A DNA stretch of 14,709 nucleotides from an uncultured Persicitalea sp. (GCA_950075905.1 CATMVR010000039.1:1-14709); one strand, 5' to 3'. Positions 7,073-14,321 are shown, numbered from the stretch's first letter. Notes: generated by a model not told the origin, from the sequence alone. Program-made: numbers and translations.

Positions 7073-7080
7073 TACTTTTG
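7073..7080 (+). promoter_or_regulatory. Candidate gmd promoter -7 element (TAnnTTTG)
   Basis: TACTTTTG matches the Bacteroidota -7 consensus exactly and lies 44 bases before the gmd ATG. No clear TTTG or TTG is found 19-23 bases upstream, so the -33 half is missing. It suggests gmd can be transcribed independently of the upstream lipoprotein gene. Confidence 0.4.
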
Positions 7081-7124
7081 AGTCTCATTTACGTATAATA
7101 AGCCAGACGCATTATCCGATTTTT

Positions 7125-8237
7125 ATGAAGAAAGCACTAATCACCGGTATTACCGGACAAGACGGCGCCTACCTGGCGGAGCTACTCCTGAGCAAAGGCT
7201 ACGAGGTTCACGGTATCAAGCGCAGAACCTCCCTTTTCAATACCCAGCGGATTGACCATATCTACGAGGATCCTCACGAGAAAAATATCCGCTTCCACCT
7301 GCACTACGGTGACCTGAGCGATTCTACCAACATTATCCGGATCATTCAGGACGTGCAGCCCGACGAGATTTACAACCTGGGGGCTATGTCGCACGTGCAG
7401 GTAAGCTTTGAGGAGCCCGAGTATACGGCTAACGTGGACGGTATCGGTACGCTCCGTATTCTGGAAGCTGTCCGGCTACTGGGCTTAACCAAAAAGACCA
7501 AGATTTACCAGGCTTCTACGTCGGAGCTCTATGGATTAGTGCAGCAGGTGCCGCAGTCGGAGACTACGCCTTTCTACCCTCGCTCTCCCTACGCGGTGGC
7601 CAAGCTGTATGGTTACTGGATCACGGTAAACTACCGGGAAGCCTACGACATGTTTGCCACCAACGGTATCCTGTTCAATCACGAGTCGCCCCTGCGCGGC
7701 GAGACCTTCGTAACCCGTAAGATTACCCGCGCCGTGGCTCGTATCGCACTTGGTCTGCAAGATAAGGTGTACCTGGGCAACCTCGACGCTCAGCGCGACT
7801 GGGGCCATGCCAAAGACTACGTGGAAGCCATGTGGCTGATTCTGCAGCAGGAGGTAGCCGAAGACTTTGTAATTGCGACCGGGCAGACTACCCGCATTCG
7901 TGATTTTGTGCGGATGGCTTTTGCCGAGGTAGGCATTGAGCTGGAATTTAAGGGCGAAGGGGTAGCCGAGAAGGGCGTGGTAGTGAAGTGCAACAGCCCC
8001 GAGTACCAACTACCCGTAGGCAAAGAAGTAGTGGCGATCGACGAGCGCTATTTCCGTCCTACCGAGGTAGAATTGCTGATCGGCGATCCTACCAAGGCTC
8101 AGACCAAGCTAGGCTGGAAACCCAAATACGATTTGAAAGCGTTGGTAAACGACATGGTAGCGGCCGACCTCGACCTGTTTAAAAAGGACCGGCTCCTGGA
8201 AAACAGCGGCCACCGGGTGATGAATTACTTTGAGTAA
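7125..8237 (+). CDS. gmd: GDP-mannose 4,6-dehydratase
   Basis: Gmd is a cytosolic short-chain dehydrogenase/reductase enzyme that converts GDP-D-mannose to GDP-4-dehydro-6-deoxy-D-mannose, the precursor of GDP-fucose, GDP-rhamnose and related sugars for surface polysaccharides. The 370-residue protein starts MKKALITGITGQDGAYLAEL with the NADP-binding GxxGxxG loop (8-14). The catalytic set is visible as ASTSELYG (Thr132, Glu134) and YAVAKLYGYW (Tyr156, Lys160), with the same spacing as in the characterised human enzyme. GILFNHESPLRGETFVTRKI and LGNLDAQRDWGHAKDYVEAMW are Gmd signatures, and the end VMNYFE is typical. The ATG at 7125 gives the usual N-terminus; the frame is open back to 7038 but that stretch holds the promoter-like element. 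The usual partner fcl (GDP-fucose synthase) is not in the window. A bidirectional terminator follows. Confidence 0.97.
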   Translation: MKKALITGITGQDGAYLAELLLSKGYEVHGIKRRTSLFNTQRIDHIYEDPHEKNIRFHLHYGDLSDSTNIIRIIQDVQPDEIYNLGAMSHVQVSFEEPEYTANVDGIGTLRILEAVRLLGLTKKTKIYQASTSELYGLVQQVPQSETTPFYPRSPYAVAKLYGYWITVNYREAYDMFATNGILFNHESPLRGETFVTRKITRAVARIALGLQDKVYLGNLDAQRDWGHAKDYVEAMWLILQQEVAEDFVIATGQTTRIRDFVRMAFAEVGIELEFKGEGVAEKGVVVKCNSPEYQLPVGKEVVAIDERYFRPTEVELLIGDPTKAQTKLGWKPKYDLKALVNDMVAADLDLFKKDRLLENSGHRVMNYFE

Positions 8238-8268
8238 TCGTGATTGAGAGGATAGAGTGAGTTGATTA

Positions 8269-8347
8269 GTCAAAAGTTAATGAGTAGAAAGTTTACTCAG
8301 AACTATGCTTGTTAACTCCTAAACTCTCTACTTATGAACTCATTGAC
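8269..8347. repeat. Imperfect inverted repeat after gmd
   Basis: Two arms, 8269-8295 and 8320-8347, are near reverse complements: by hand alignment about 22 of 27 positions match with one gap. The loop between is 24 bases. The structure sits 31 bases after the gmd stop and just before the palindromic terminator. It may be a dispersed intergenic repeat or a structured 3' end of the gmd mRNA. Confidence 0.5.
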
Positions 8348-8350
8348 ATA

Positions 8351-8396
8351 AAAAAGAAAGGGGCTAATCGAAATTTCGATTAGCCCCTTTCTTTTT
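8351..8396. terminator. Bidirectional terminator, perfect 46-base palindrome
   Basis: The 23 bases 8351-8373 (aaaaagaaaggggctaatcg then aaa) are the exact reverse complement of 8374-8396. The transcript would form a GC-containing stem flanked by A and T runs on both sides, giving a U tract whichever strand is transcribed. It lies between the convergent genes gmd and degP and should stop both. Confidence 0.92.
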
Positions 8397-8408
8397 TATT
8401 ATTCTCCT

Positions 8409-9935
8409 TTACATCCGGAAACCGAATGTGTATACATCGTTTGGTGCATCGGGATACAGACCCTCGAATTGAACCATCGCGTCAGACTTGCCTGAAAGGA
8501 TGTCCTGTAATTCTTTCACCGAACGAACGGGCTTGCCGTTCACTTTGGTGATGATGAAGCCTTCTGAGACCCCGGCGCGTTGAAGCTTTCCACCTTCGAT
8601 AGACATGATCTTCACGCCACCTTCTACCCGGTAGCGGGCCAGGCGCTGCTTCTCCTGCGTAGTAAGGTTGTCAAATCGGGCGCCCAGCGAGCTAAGCGTT
8701 GCCGAAGACTCGCTACGTTTTACGATATCGGAGCCACCGGTGCGGTTGCGCAGGGTAACATTGACATCTTTCTCAGAACCATCGCGGTTGACGGTGATCA
8801 CCACTTTGTCGCCAGGGCGGTGCAGGCCAATAGACTGCTGTAGTTCGGGAATAGAAGAAATATTACGTCCATCTACCTTCACCACCACGTCGCCTTTTTT
8901 GATGCCGGCCGATGCGGCGGCACTGTTTTCCGTGAAGTCGCGTACGTATACGCCTGAGCTTACTTTTACACCATATTCTTCGGCCTTGCGGCTATCCAGG
9001 TCGTCAAGGGCAATGCCCAGGTACCCGCGCTGCACGTTACCGTACTTGATCAGGTCGCTGGATACTTTCTTTACGATTCCGGCAGGAACCGCGAAGGCGT
9101 ATCCGGCAAAGCTTCCGGTTGGGCTGGCAATGGCGGTGTTGATTCCGATCAGTTCTCCTTTCAGGTTTACCAGGGCTCCACCACTGTTACCGGGGTTTAC
9201 CACGGCGTCGGTCTGAATGAACGACTCCAAAGGAGAGTCACCTTCGTAATTGGTGCTGTTGCCGTACTTTCTGGCATACTCCTGGCTGATGATACCCAGG
9301 CCACGACCTTTGGCACTCACAATACCCGCTGTTACGGTTGATTCCAGGTTGAAAGGGTTTCCTACGGCTACTACCCATTCGCCTACTTTGGCGGCATCTG
9401 AGTTGCCAAACGTAATGGCCGGCAGATTTGATTCTTCTACCTTAATCACGGCGATATCCGTAGAAGGATCCGTACCGATTACCTTTGCTTTCACCTTAGT
9501 TTTGTTGTGCAAAGTCACCTCCAGCTCGTCGGCACCTTCCACCACGTGATTATTCGTAACAATATATCCATCTGAGCTAATGATTACGCCCGACCCGGAG
9601 GCTTCGGCGCGCTGCGGGCCTTGCTGACGGCCCATGCCATCGCCAAAGAACTCGCGGAAGAAGTCAGGCATTTGGCCGCTTACATCGCGCGATTGACGCA
9701 TCATGCTTGATTTGATATGGACTACCGTTGGGGTAGCTGTTTCGGCTGCGTAGGTAAAATCGCCCGGGGTACCTGCAGGCATGCCGGTCGAAGTAAAGCG
9801 GGTCAAAGATTCACCAGGGCTTTCTTTAAATATGACTTCCTGCCCAGTGCTTGAGTCGAGTAGTTTAAAGCCGGCGATAGTCGTGGCGCTCGACAGAACT
9901 CCCACCAGCACTATGGCTTTCCAATTTGTATTCAT
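8409..9935 (-). CDS. degP: DegP/HtrA (Do) family serine protease with two PDZ domains
   Basis: This 508-residue protein is a periplasmic Do-type protease-chaperone that degrades or refolds misfolded envelope proteins. An N-terminal hydrophobic segment (residues 6-22, IVLVGVLSSATTIAG) serves as a signal or anchor. The trypsin-like domain (about 60-295) has the full catalytic triad: His130 in VTNNHVVEGA, Asp160 in STDIAVIKV and Ser251 in NPGNSGGAL. PDZ1 (about 301-397) opens with RGYLGIALDDLD, and PDZ2 (about 410-490) contains GVSEGFIITKVNGKPV. A Gln- and Gly-containing loop at 96-112 corresponds to the LA-loop region. The length is typical of Bacteroidota Do proteases. The start ATG at 9935 gives the expected signal segment. 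Upstream is a good Bacteroidota promoter, and hsp20 lies before it in the same direction, fitting a stress-response neighbourhood, though a hairpin between them argues for separate transcripts. DegQ would be an equally valid name. Confidence 0.95.
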   Translation of the reverse strand: MNTNWKAIVLVGVLSSATTIAGFKLLDSSTGQEVIFKESPGESLTRFTSTGMPAGTPGDFTYAAETATPTVVHIKSSMMRQSRDVSGQMPDFFREFFGDGMGRQQGPQRAEASGSGVIISSDGYIVTNNHVVEGADELEVTLHNKTKVKAKVIGTDPSTDIAVIKVEESNLPAITFGNSDAAKVGEWVVAVGNPFNLESTVTAGIVSAKGRGLGIISQEYARKYGNSTNYEGDSPLESFIQTDAVVNPGNSGGALVNLKGELIGINTAIASPTGSFAGYAFAVPAGIVKKVSSDLIKYGNVQRGYLGIALDDLDSRKAEEYGVKVSSGVYVRDFTENSAAASAGIKKGDVVVKVDGRNISSIPELQQSIGLHRPGDKVVITVNRDGSEKDVNVTLRNRTGGSDIVKRSESSATLSSLGARFDNLTTQEKQRLARYRVEGGVKIMSIEGGKLQRAGVSEGFIITKVNGKPVRSVKELQDILSGKSDAMVQFEGLYPDAPNDVYTFGFRM

Positions 9936-10022
9936 AATTTTTTTCGGGTTTTATATTGTATGAGAGAAACGTTCGCACTTCTGTGATTCATTCCCATGCC
10001 ACGCGTATTTAACACTTTTTAA

Positions 10023-10058
10023 CAAAGATAATAAGGTAAGAAAAATAATCATACCAAA
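10023..10058 (-). promoter_or_regulatory. Candidate degP promoter
   Basis: On the minus strand TATCTTTG (10023-10030) matches the Bacteroidota -7 consensus TAnnTTTG exactly, and TTTG (10055-10058) could be the -33 element, with a 24-base spacer that is slightly long. Transcription would start near 10016, giving an untranslated leader of about 80 bases before degP. Confidence 0.5.
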
Positions 10059-10095
10059 TGAGGTTGAGCGGTTTATCTTACCCTATAAACAATTT

Positions 10096-10127
10096 CAGGG
10101 CGATTTCTGTTCGCAAAAATCGCCCTG
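10096..10127 (-). terminator. Terminator hairpin after hsp20
   Basis: An 11-bp perfect stem, cagggcgattt paired with aaatcgccctg, with a 10-base loop lies 19 bases beyond the hsp20 stop. On the minus strand it is followed by aaattgtttata, a weak T tract. It probably separates the hsp20 transcript from degP. Confidence 0.65.
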
Positions 10128-10145
10128 AGTGTCAGTCATTTTCTA

Positions 10146-10577
10146 CTAGGCTATTTCGATGCTCCGGTGCGGTTTTACTTTTGCCTCTTCCCGCTTGGGT
10201 AGCTGTACGTGCAGCACTCCATCCGTGTAGGTAGCACTTATTTTCTCTCCGTCTACGGTGGTGGGTAGTGTAAAGCTGCGCTGAAATGAGGAGTAGCTAA
10301 ACTCCCGCCGGGTGTACTTGTCTTTCTTTTCCTCGTTTTTCTCCTCTTTCTGGGCGGAGATCGTCAGGCGGTTGTGGTCCAGATCCAACTTGAAATCTGA
10401 CTTCTGGAGTCCGGGAGCGGCTACCTCAATACGAAAGCCCTCCTCATTCTCTACTACATTGACAGCGGGGGCAGTTCCGTTAAAAGCCGGAGCAAAGAGC
10501 TCATCCATAAGGTCTTTGCTGAAAAAGTTGTTGAACAACCCAGGGTACTGATTGTTGTTTCTGATTAAAGCATTCAT
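10146..10577 (-). CDS. Hsp20 / alpha-crystallin small heat-shock protein
   Basis: This 143-residue protein is a small heat-shock protein, an ATP-independent cytosolic holdase that binds unfolding proteins. The N-terminal arm (1-35) has NQYPGLFNNFFSKDLMDELF, as in Bacteroidota Hsp20 proteins. The alpha-crystallin domain runs from about 38 to 130, with PAVNVVENEEGFRIEVAAPG at its start, LDHNRLTISAQKEEKNEEKK in the middle and the signature ATYTDGVLHVQLPK (116-129). The C-terminal I-x-I motif is IEI (140-142), which docks on neighbouring subunits. Length is normal. It is followed by a terminator and then degP. No CIRCE element or perfect TAnnTTTG was found upstream, so its heat regulation cannot be deduced. 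Confidence 0.95.
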   Translation of the reverse strand: MNALIRNNNQYPGLFNNFFSKDLMDELFAPAFNGTAPAVNVVENEEGFRIEVAAPGLQKSDFKLDLDHNRLTISAQKEEKNEEKKDKYTRREFSYSSFQRSFTLPTTVDGEKISATYTDGVLHVQLPKREEAKVKPHRSIEIA

Positions 10578-10883
10578 AGCTGATTATGGTTTAATGTTTG
10601 TGTATTCGATTCTGGTTTATTGAATTACACTATATCATTTTCAACTTTTATACCATTATCAGAAATTCCTATTTATGCTGACATTCTGTCTTCTTGGTAC
10701 AAAATTCAGATAAATACCAGCCAAAATGGCATTTATACCCGATCTATCAGCCCGAAAAAATGGCTGAGATATTCTTCTACATCAATTTTGGTGGTTTGGG
10801 AAAATAAATCACACATCTGGCTAGTCCCTAAAAGGAAGCAGCAAGTGCAAAAAAAAGCGAAGAAGGGAATAACAGGGAGGTAC
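10578..10883. other. AT-rich intergenic region between rnc and hsp20
   Basis: These 306 bases are clearly richer in A and T than the genes around them. They must contain the hsp20 promoter, but no exact TAnnTTTG is present on the minus strand. A bulged hairpin (ATAAAT and GCC at 10710-10722 pairing with GGC and ATTTAT at 10728-10736) and a 6-bp stem tcagcc/ggctga near 10750-10770 may end the rnc transcript. A 27-codon minus-strand frame (10733-10816) starts MCDLFSQTTKIDVEEYLSHF; I do not recognise it. A plus-strand frame from 10620 runs on antisense through rnc and is not credible. Confidence 0.5.
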
Positions 10884-11630
10884 TTATTTCAGGTCGAGTT
10901 GTTCACAGGCCTTTTCGGCCGCTGCCTGTTCGGCTTTTTTCTTGGTGAAGCCATTGCCTACGGTAAAAGCCTCCTCCTCCACGAAGAGCTGGGAAATAAA
11001 TTCGCGGTGATGCCGGTTGCCTTTTTCTTCGAGTATCTCAAAACGAATTTCCTTGCCTTCGCGCTGCGCCCACTCAATAATCAGGCTTTTGAAGTTAATG
11101 TTGTTCTGGATGATATCTTCCAGATCGTAGTGGCTGAGCAGCTTCTTGAGAATGAAGTTGCGGGTAAAACGAAAGCCTTTGTCGAGGGAGATGGCACCCA
11201 CAAAAGCTTCCAGGGCGTCGCCGTACATGGAGGAGCGGGGCGACATTCCCCGCCGGTTGCCGTCGTACTCGATGAGCCCATCGAGACCCAGTTTGCGGGA
11301 AATTTGATTGAGGGTTTCGCGATTGACGATCCGGGAGCGTATCTCGGTCAGGAAGCCCTCGTCTTTGTAAGGGTACTTGGTGAACAAAAACTCGGCTACG
11401 ACCATCCCAAGTACCGCGTCACCGAGGTATTCAAGGCGCTCGTTCGACTCCCGGAAGCCCTTTATGGCGGTTTCGCGGGAGGCCGACGTATGCCGGAAAG
11501 CCAGTTGGTACACATTCAGATTGGAGGGCTTTTCTCCAAGGATATGCTCAACGGATTTCTTGAAATTTTTTTCAGCGCTACTTTCCGGCTTAAAAAGCGA
11601 TATGATAGGTAAAAGGATTCGCTTAGCCAA
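10884..11630 (-). CDS. rnc: Ribonuclease III
   Basis: RNase III is the double-stranded-RNA endonuclease that processes rRNA precursors and some mRNAs in the cytosol. In the 248-residue reading, the catalytic domain carries the signature NERLEYLGDAVLG (63-75), in which Glu67 and Asp71 match E. coli Glu41 and Asp45, and YGDALEAFVGAI with Asp138 and Glu141, matching Asp114 and Glu117. A double-stranded-RNA-binding domain occupies about 178-246, ending GFTKKKAEQAAAEKACEQL. The start is unusual: there is no in-frame ATG before residue 76, which lies inside the catalytic signature region. The best start is TTG at 11630; the fabF stop TAG (11652-11654) is in the same frame, seven codons upstream. 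Translation may be coupled to fabF. The order acpP-fabF-rnc is conserved in many bacteria and supports the call. Confidence 0.93.
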   Translation of the reverse strand: MAKRILLPIISLFKPESSAEKNFKKSVEHILGEKPSNLNVYQLAFRHTSASRETAIKGFRESNERLEYLGDAVLGMVVAEFLFTKYPYKDEGFLTEIRSRIVNRETLNQISRKLGLDGLIEYDGNRRGMSPRSSMYGDALEAFVGAISLDKGFRFTRNFILKKLLSHYDLEDIIQNNINFKSLIIEWAQREGKEIRFEILEEKGNRHHREFISQLFVEEEAFTVGNGFTKKKAEQAAAEKACEQLDLK

Positions 11631-11651
11631 GATGTATGAGATTATAGGGTA

Positions 11652-12905
11652 CTAGTTGTCAATTCTTCTGAATATGACAGATGCATTATGTCCTCCAAAG
11701 CCAAACGTATTGCTCAGCGCAATATTGACGGTGCGCTTTTGGGCTTTGTTGAACGTCAGGTTCAATCGAGGATTGATCTCGGGATCGTCTGTAAAGTGAT
11801 TGATCGTAGGAGGAATCACCTGATCCTGAATCGCCATAATGCAGGCCGCGGCCTCGATAGCACCCGCACCGCCCAGCAAGTGGCCCGTCATAGACTTGGT
11901 AGAGCTGATGCTCATGTTGTAGGCATGCTCACCAAAAAAACGCTCAATGGCCTTGATCTCCTGCGGATCGCCGATGGGAGTAGACGTACCGTGCGTATTG
12001 ATGTAATCGATGTCTTCGGGTTTGATACCGGCATCCTCTACCGCGTTTTTCATGACGTTGTAGGCGCCGATCCCGTCGGGGTGAGGGGCCGTGATGTGGT
12101 AGGCATCCGAAGACATACCCCCACCGATCATCTCGGCGTAGATTTTAGCTCCGCGGGCTTTGGCATGCTCGTATTCTTCCAGGATGAGCGCCGCGCCACC
12201 TTCTCCCAATACAAATCCGTCCCTGTCTTTGTCGTAGGGGCGGGAGGCTGTCTCGGGGGAGTCGTTGCGCTCAGAGAGCGCTTTGAGGGCGTTGAAGCCA
12301 CCCACGCCGGCATTGGTTACCGCCGCTTCTGACCCGCCACTGATGCATACCTTCATAACACCCAGCCGGATGTAATTGTAAGCATCGATGAGGGCGTTGG
12401 TAGCCGAAGCGCAGGCTGATACCGTAATGAACGTAGGACCCCGGAAGCCGTACCGTATGGAAAGGACACCCGAAGCACTGTCTGCGATCATTTTGGGAAT
12501 AAAGAAAGGATTGAAGCGGGGGTTACGCCCCCCTTCCGAGAAATTCATCACTTCTTCTTCGAAGGTTTTCAGGCCTCCAATTCCTGACCCCCAAATGACG
12601 CCGGCTTTGTCAAGATCGAGCGAATCGACAGCAAAGCCGGCGTCTTTCATGGCCTCATCGGTAGCGATGACCGCATATTGGGTGAAGGGATCCATTTTAC
12701 GAGCCTCCTGACGCGGAATGTAATCATTGATATCCAGACCTTTGACTTCGCAGGCAAAGCGGGTACGAAACTTTTCAGCATCGAATCGGGTGATGGGTGC
12801 AGCGCCGCTGACCCCTGCTACCAGGTTGTTCCAGAAAGTAGGAGCATCATTTCCAACCGGCGTTAGTGCGCCGATACCAGTTACTACAACGCGTTTGAAA
12901 CTCAT
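11652..12905 (-). CDS. fabF: Beta-ketoacyl-ACP synthase II (FabF)
   Basis: FabF is the condensing enzyme of type II fatty acid elongation: it joins malonyl-ACP to a growing acyl chain in the cytosol. The 417-residue protein begins MSFKRVVVTGIGALTPVGN from ATG 12905; an in-frame TTG at 12911 is less likely. The active-site cysteine is Cys165 in TVSACASATNAL, and the two histidines are His305 in NTHGTSTPIGD and His342 in STKSMTGHLLGGAGA, with the conserved lysine just before the latter. RPYDKDRDGFVLGEGGAALI and NTFGFGGHNA near the C-terminus are also typical. Length matches FabF (about 412-420). It lies 44 bases after acpP, which supplies its carrier-protein partner, and 21 bases before the rnc start. 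All catalytic residues are intact. Confidence 0.97.
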   Translation of the reverse strand: MSFKRVVVTGIGALTPVGNDAPTFWNNLVAGVSGAAPITRFDAEKFRTRFACEVKGLDINDYIPRQEARKMDPFTQYAVIATDEAMKDAGFAVDSLDLDKAGVIWGSGIGGLKTFEEEVMNFSEGGRNPRFNPFFIPKMIADSASGVLSIRYGFRGPTFITVSACASATNALIDAYNYIRLGVMKVCISGGSEAAVTNAGVGGFNALKALSERNDSPETASRPYDKDRDGFVLGEGGAALILEEYEHAKARGAKIYAEMIGGGMSSDAYHITAPHPDGIGAYNVMKNAVEDAGIKPEDIDYINTHGTSTPIGDPQEIKAIERFFGEHAYNMSISSTKSMTGHLLGGAGAIEAAACIMAIQDQVIPPTINHFTDDPEINPRLNLTFNKAQKRTVNIALSNTFGFGGHNASVIFRRIDN

Positions 12906-12949
12906 AAACAAGATTAAGAAAGAAGATGATACGGACAGTAAAGCGGGAA

Positions 12950-13186
12950 TTACTTCACGTTTTCTTCCAGATAGGCAACTGCCTGACCTACGGTACCGAT
13001 GTTTTCGGCCTGATCGTCGGGAATAGAGATGTTAAATTCTTTCTCAAACTCCATGATCAACTCAACGGTATCAAGAGAGTCGGCTCCTAAATCATTCGTG
13101 AAGCTGGCTTCAGTCGTTACTTCCGACTCTTCTACGCCGAGCTTCTCGACGATGATCTGCTTAACTCTTTCTGCGATTTCTGACAT
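12950..13186 (-). CDS. acpP: Acyl carrier protein
   Basis: AcpP is the small acidic cytosolic protein that carries acyl intermediates of fatty acid synthesis on a 4'-phosphopantetheine arm. The 78-residue sequence starts MSEIAERVKQIIVEKLGVEE. The attachment serine is Ser37 in LGADSLDTVELIMEFE, the near-invariant DSL motif. The end is rich in acidic residues (EEFNISIPDDQAE-like region, then VAYLEENVK). Length is exactly usual. It is the first gene of the acpP-fabF-rnc cluster, with a good Bacteroidota promoter upstream, and lies divergent from kdsA across 228 bases. Confidence 0.98.
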   Translation of the reverse strand: MSEIAERVKQIIVEKLGVEESEVTTEASFTNDLGADSLDTVELIMEFEKEFNISIPDDQAENIGTVGQAVAYLEENVK

Positions 13187-13221
13187 TTTTTTGAACGCTT
13201 TTTGGTTAAAAACGCCACAAA

Positions 13222-13252
13222 GAAAGATATTTCAAATCACTTTGTCAAACAA
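13222..13252 (-). promoter_or_regulatory. Candidate promoter of the acpP-fabF-rnc operon
   Basis: On the minus strand TATCTTTC (13222-13229) matches seven of eight positions of TAnnTTTG, and TTG (13250-13252) lies 20 bases upstream, the expected Bacteroidota -33 spacing. Transcription would start near 13215, giving a leader of about 30 bases. Confidence 0.55.
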
Positions 13253-13332
13253 TTTTTGTGTGACTAAGCTTGGATTCGCTAAGATGCGTTAAAAAAAAAT
13301 GACAGAAAATCAACTGTTTACAAAATTTTGAT

Positions 13333-13347
13333 CGGCCAAAGTGGCCG
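13333..13347. promoter_or_regulatory. Short inverted repeat in the acpP-kdsA intergenic region
   Basis: cggcca-aag-tggccg is a 6-bp perfect inverted repeat with a 3-base centre, set between the two divergent promoters. It could be an operator or a minor hairpin; there is no direct sign of which regulator would bind. Confidence 0.25.
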
Positions 13348-13375
13348 TCGGGATGGAGAACAAAATAGAGAACCG

Positions 13376-13383
13376 TACCTTTA
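13376..13383 (+). promoter_or_regulatory. Possible kdsA promoter -7 element
   Basis: TACCTTTA matches seven of eight positions of TAnnTTTG and lies 31 bases before the kdsA ATG. No TTG is found at the proper distance upstream, so the assignment is weak. Confidence 0.33.
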
Positions 13384-13414
13384 AGAAATTTTTTAGAACC
13401 AGATATTACCTCCC

Positions 13415-14227
13415 ATGTTGTCGATTACTAAGCTGAAACATAGCGCCTCACCACATTTTTTTTTAATGGCAGGCCCCTGCGCCATCGAGGGACGTGACAT
13501 GGCCCTCCGCATTGCCGAGCATATTGTTTCGCTCACTGACCGGTTGCAGATACCTTATATATTTAAAGGTTCGTATCGCAAGGCCAACCGAACAAAACTC
13601 GATTCTTTTACAGGTATTGGCGACGAAAAGGCCCTGAAAATCCTGAAAGAGGTAGGAGACACCTTCGGAGTACCCACCGTGACGGACATCCACGAGGCAG
13701 CGGAGGCCGCTATGGCTGCCGAGTACGTAGACGTGCTGCAGATTCCGGCTTTTCTCTGCCGGCAGACTGACCTGCTGGTGGCGGCGGCCCAAACCGGCAA
13801 GGCCGTCAATGTCAAAAAGGGACAGTTTCTGTCGGGAGCATCCATGCGATTTGCGGTAGAGAAGATCCAGGATACCAATCCCGAAGCGCAGGTAATCCTG
13901 ACCGACCGGGGTAATTCTTTCGGCTACGGGGATCTGATCGTAGACTACCGTAATTTGCCGGAGATGCAGTCGTTCGGCGTACCGGTGGTGATGGATTGTA
14001 CGCACTCGCTGCAGCAGCCCAATCAGTCCAGCGGCGTCACGGGCGGCAAGCCCAAAATGATTGAAATCATTGCCAAAGCGGCCATTGCCGTTGGAGCCGA
14101 CGGGTTGTTTATGGAAACGCACTACAACCCTTCGGAAGCAAAGTCAGACGCGGCCAACATGCTGCCGTTGGACCAGCTGGAAGGGCTACTGGAGCGCTTG
14201 CTCAGAATTCGGGAGGCTATCCGCTAG
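13415..14227 (+). CDS. kdsA: 3-deoxy-8-phosphooctulonate synthase (KDO-8-phosphate synthase)
   Basis: KdsA condenses phosphoenolpyruvate with D-arabinose 5-phosphate to give KDO-8-phosphate, the precursor of the KDO that links lipid A to the rest of lipopolysaccharide. The 270-residue cytosolic TIM-barrel protein shows MAGPCAIEGRDMALRIAEHI (18-37), FKGSYRKANRTKLDSFTGIG (50-69), VTDIHE, QIPAFLCRQTDLL, VNVKKGQFLS and DCTHSLQQPNQSSGVTGGKP, all family motifs. Cys22, His197, Glu234 and Asp245 sit where metal-dependent enzymes have their metal ligands; metal-independent forms such as that of E. coli have Asn in place of the Cys. I therefore predict the metal-dependent class. The start ATG at 13415 fits the family length. 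It is divergent from acpP and 94 bases before a PAP2 phosphatase gene. Confidence 0.96.
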   Translation: MLSITKLKHSASPHFFLMAGPCAIEGRDMALRIAEHIVSLTDRLQIPYIFKGSYRKANRTKLDSFTGIGDEKALKILKEVGDTFGVPTVTDIHEAAEAAMAAEYVDVLQIPAFLCRQTDLLVAAAQTGKAVNVKKGQFLSGASMRFAVEKIQDTNPEAQVILTDRGNSFGYGDLIVDYRNLPEMQSFGVPVVMDCTHSLQQPNQSSGVTGGKPKMIEIIAKAAIAVGADGLFMETHYNPSEAKSDAANMLPLDQLEGLLERLLRIREAIR

Positions 14228-14321
14228 AGAGCTGTTTGTAGGGCCGTTTTTCCAGACGTACTATGATTTTCAATCAAAACTCTTCTAGGTTGTGACCATT
14301 ATTTCGGGTAACCTCTTCCAG

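Noticed and set aside
10733..10816. 27-codon minus-strand frame starting MCDLFSQTTK
   Set aside because: Too short and unrecognised to call as a gene; I considered an SRAP-type (MCGR) start but the Gly-Arg that follows the cysteine in that family is missing. Kept only as a note on the intergenic region.
10620..11612. 330-codon plus-strand frame
   Set aside because: Most of it is antisense to rnc, whose catalytic and RNA-binding motifs are clear; the first part is AT-rich intergenic sequence.
11688..12332. 214-codon plus-strand frame
   Set aside because: It is antisense to fabF and disagrees with the conserved fabF coding sequence.
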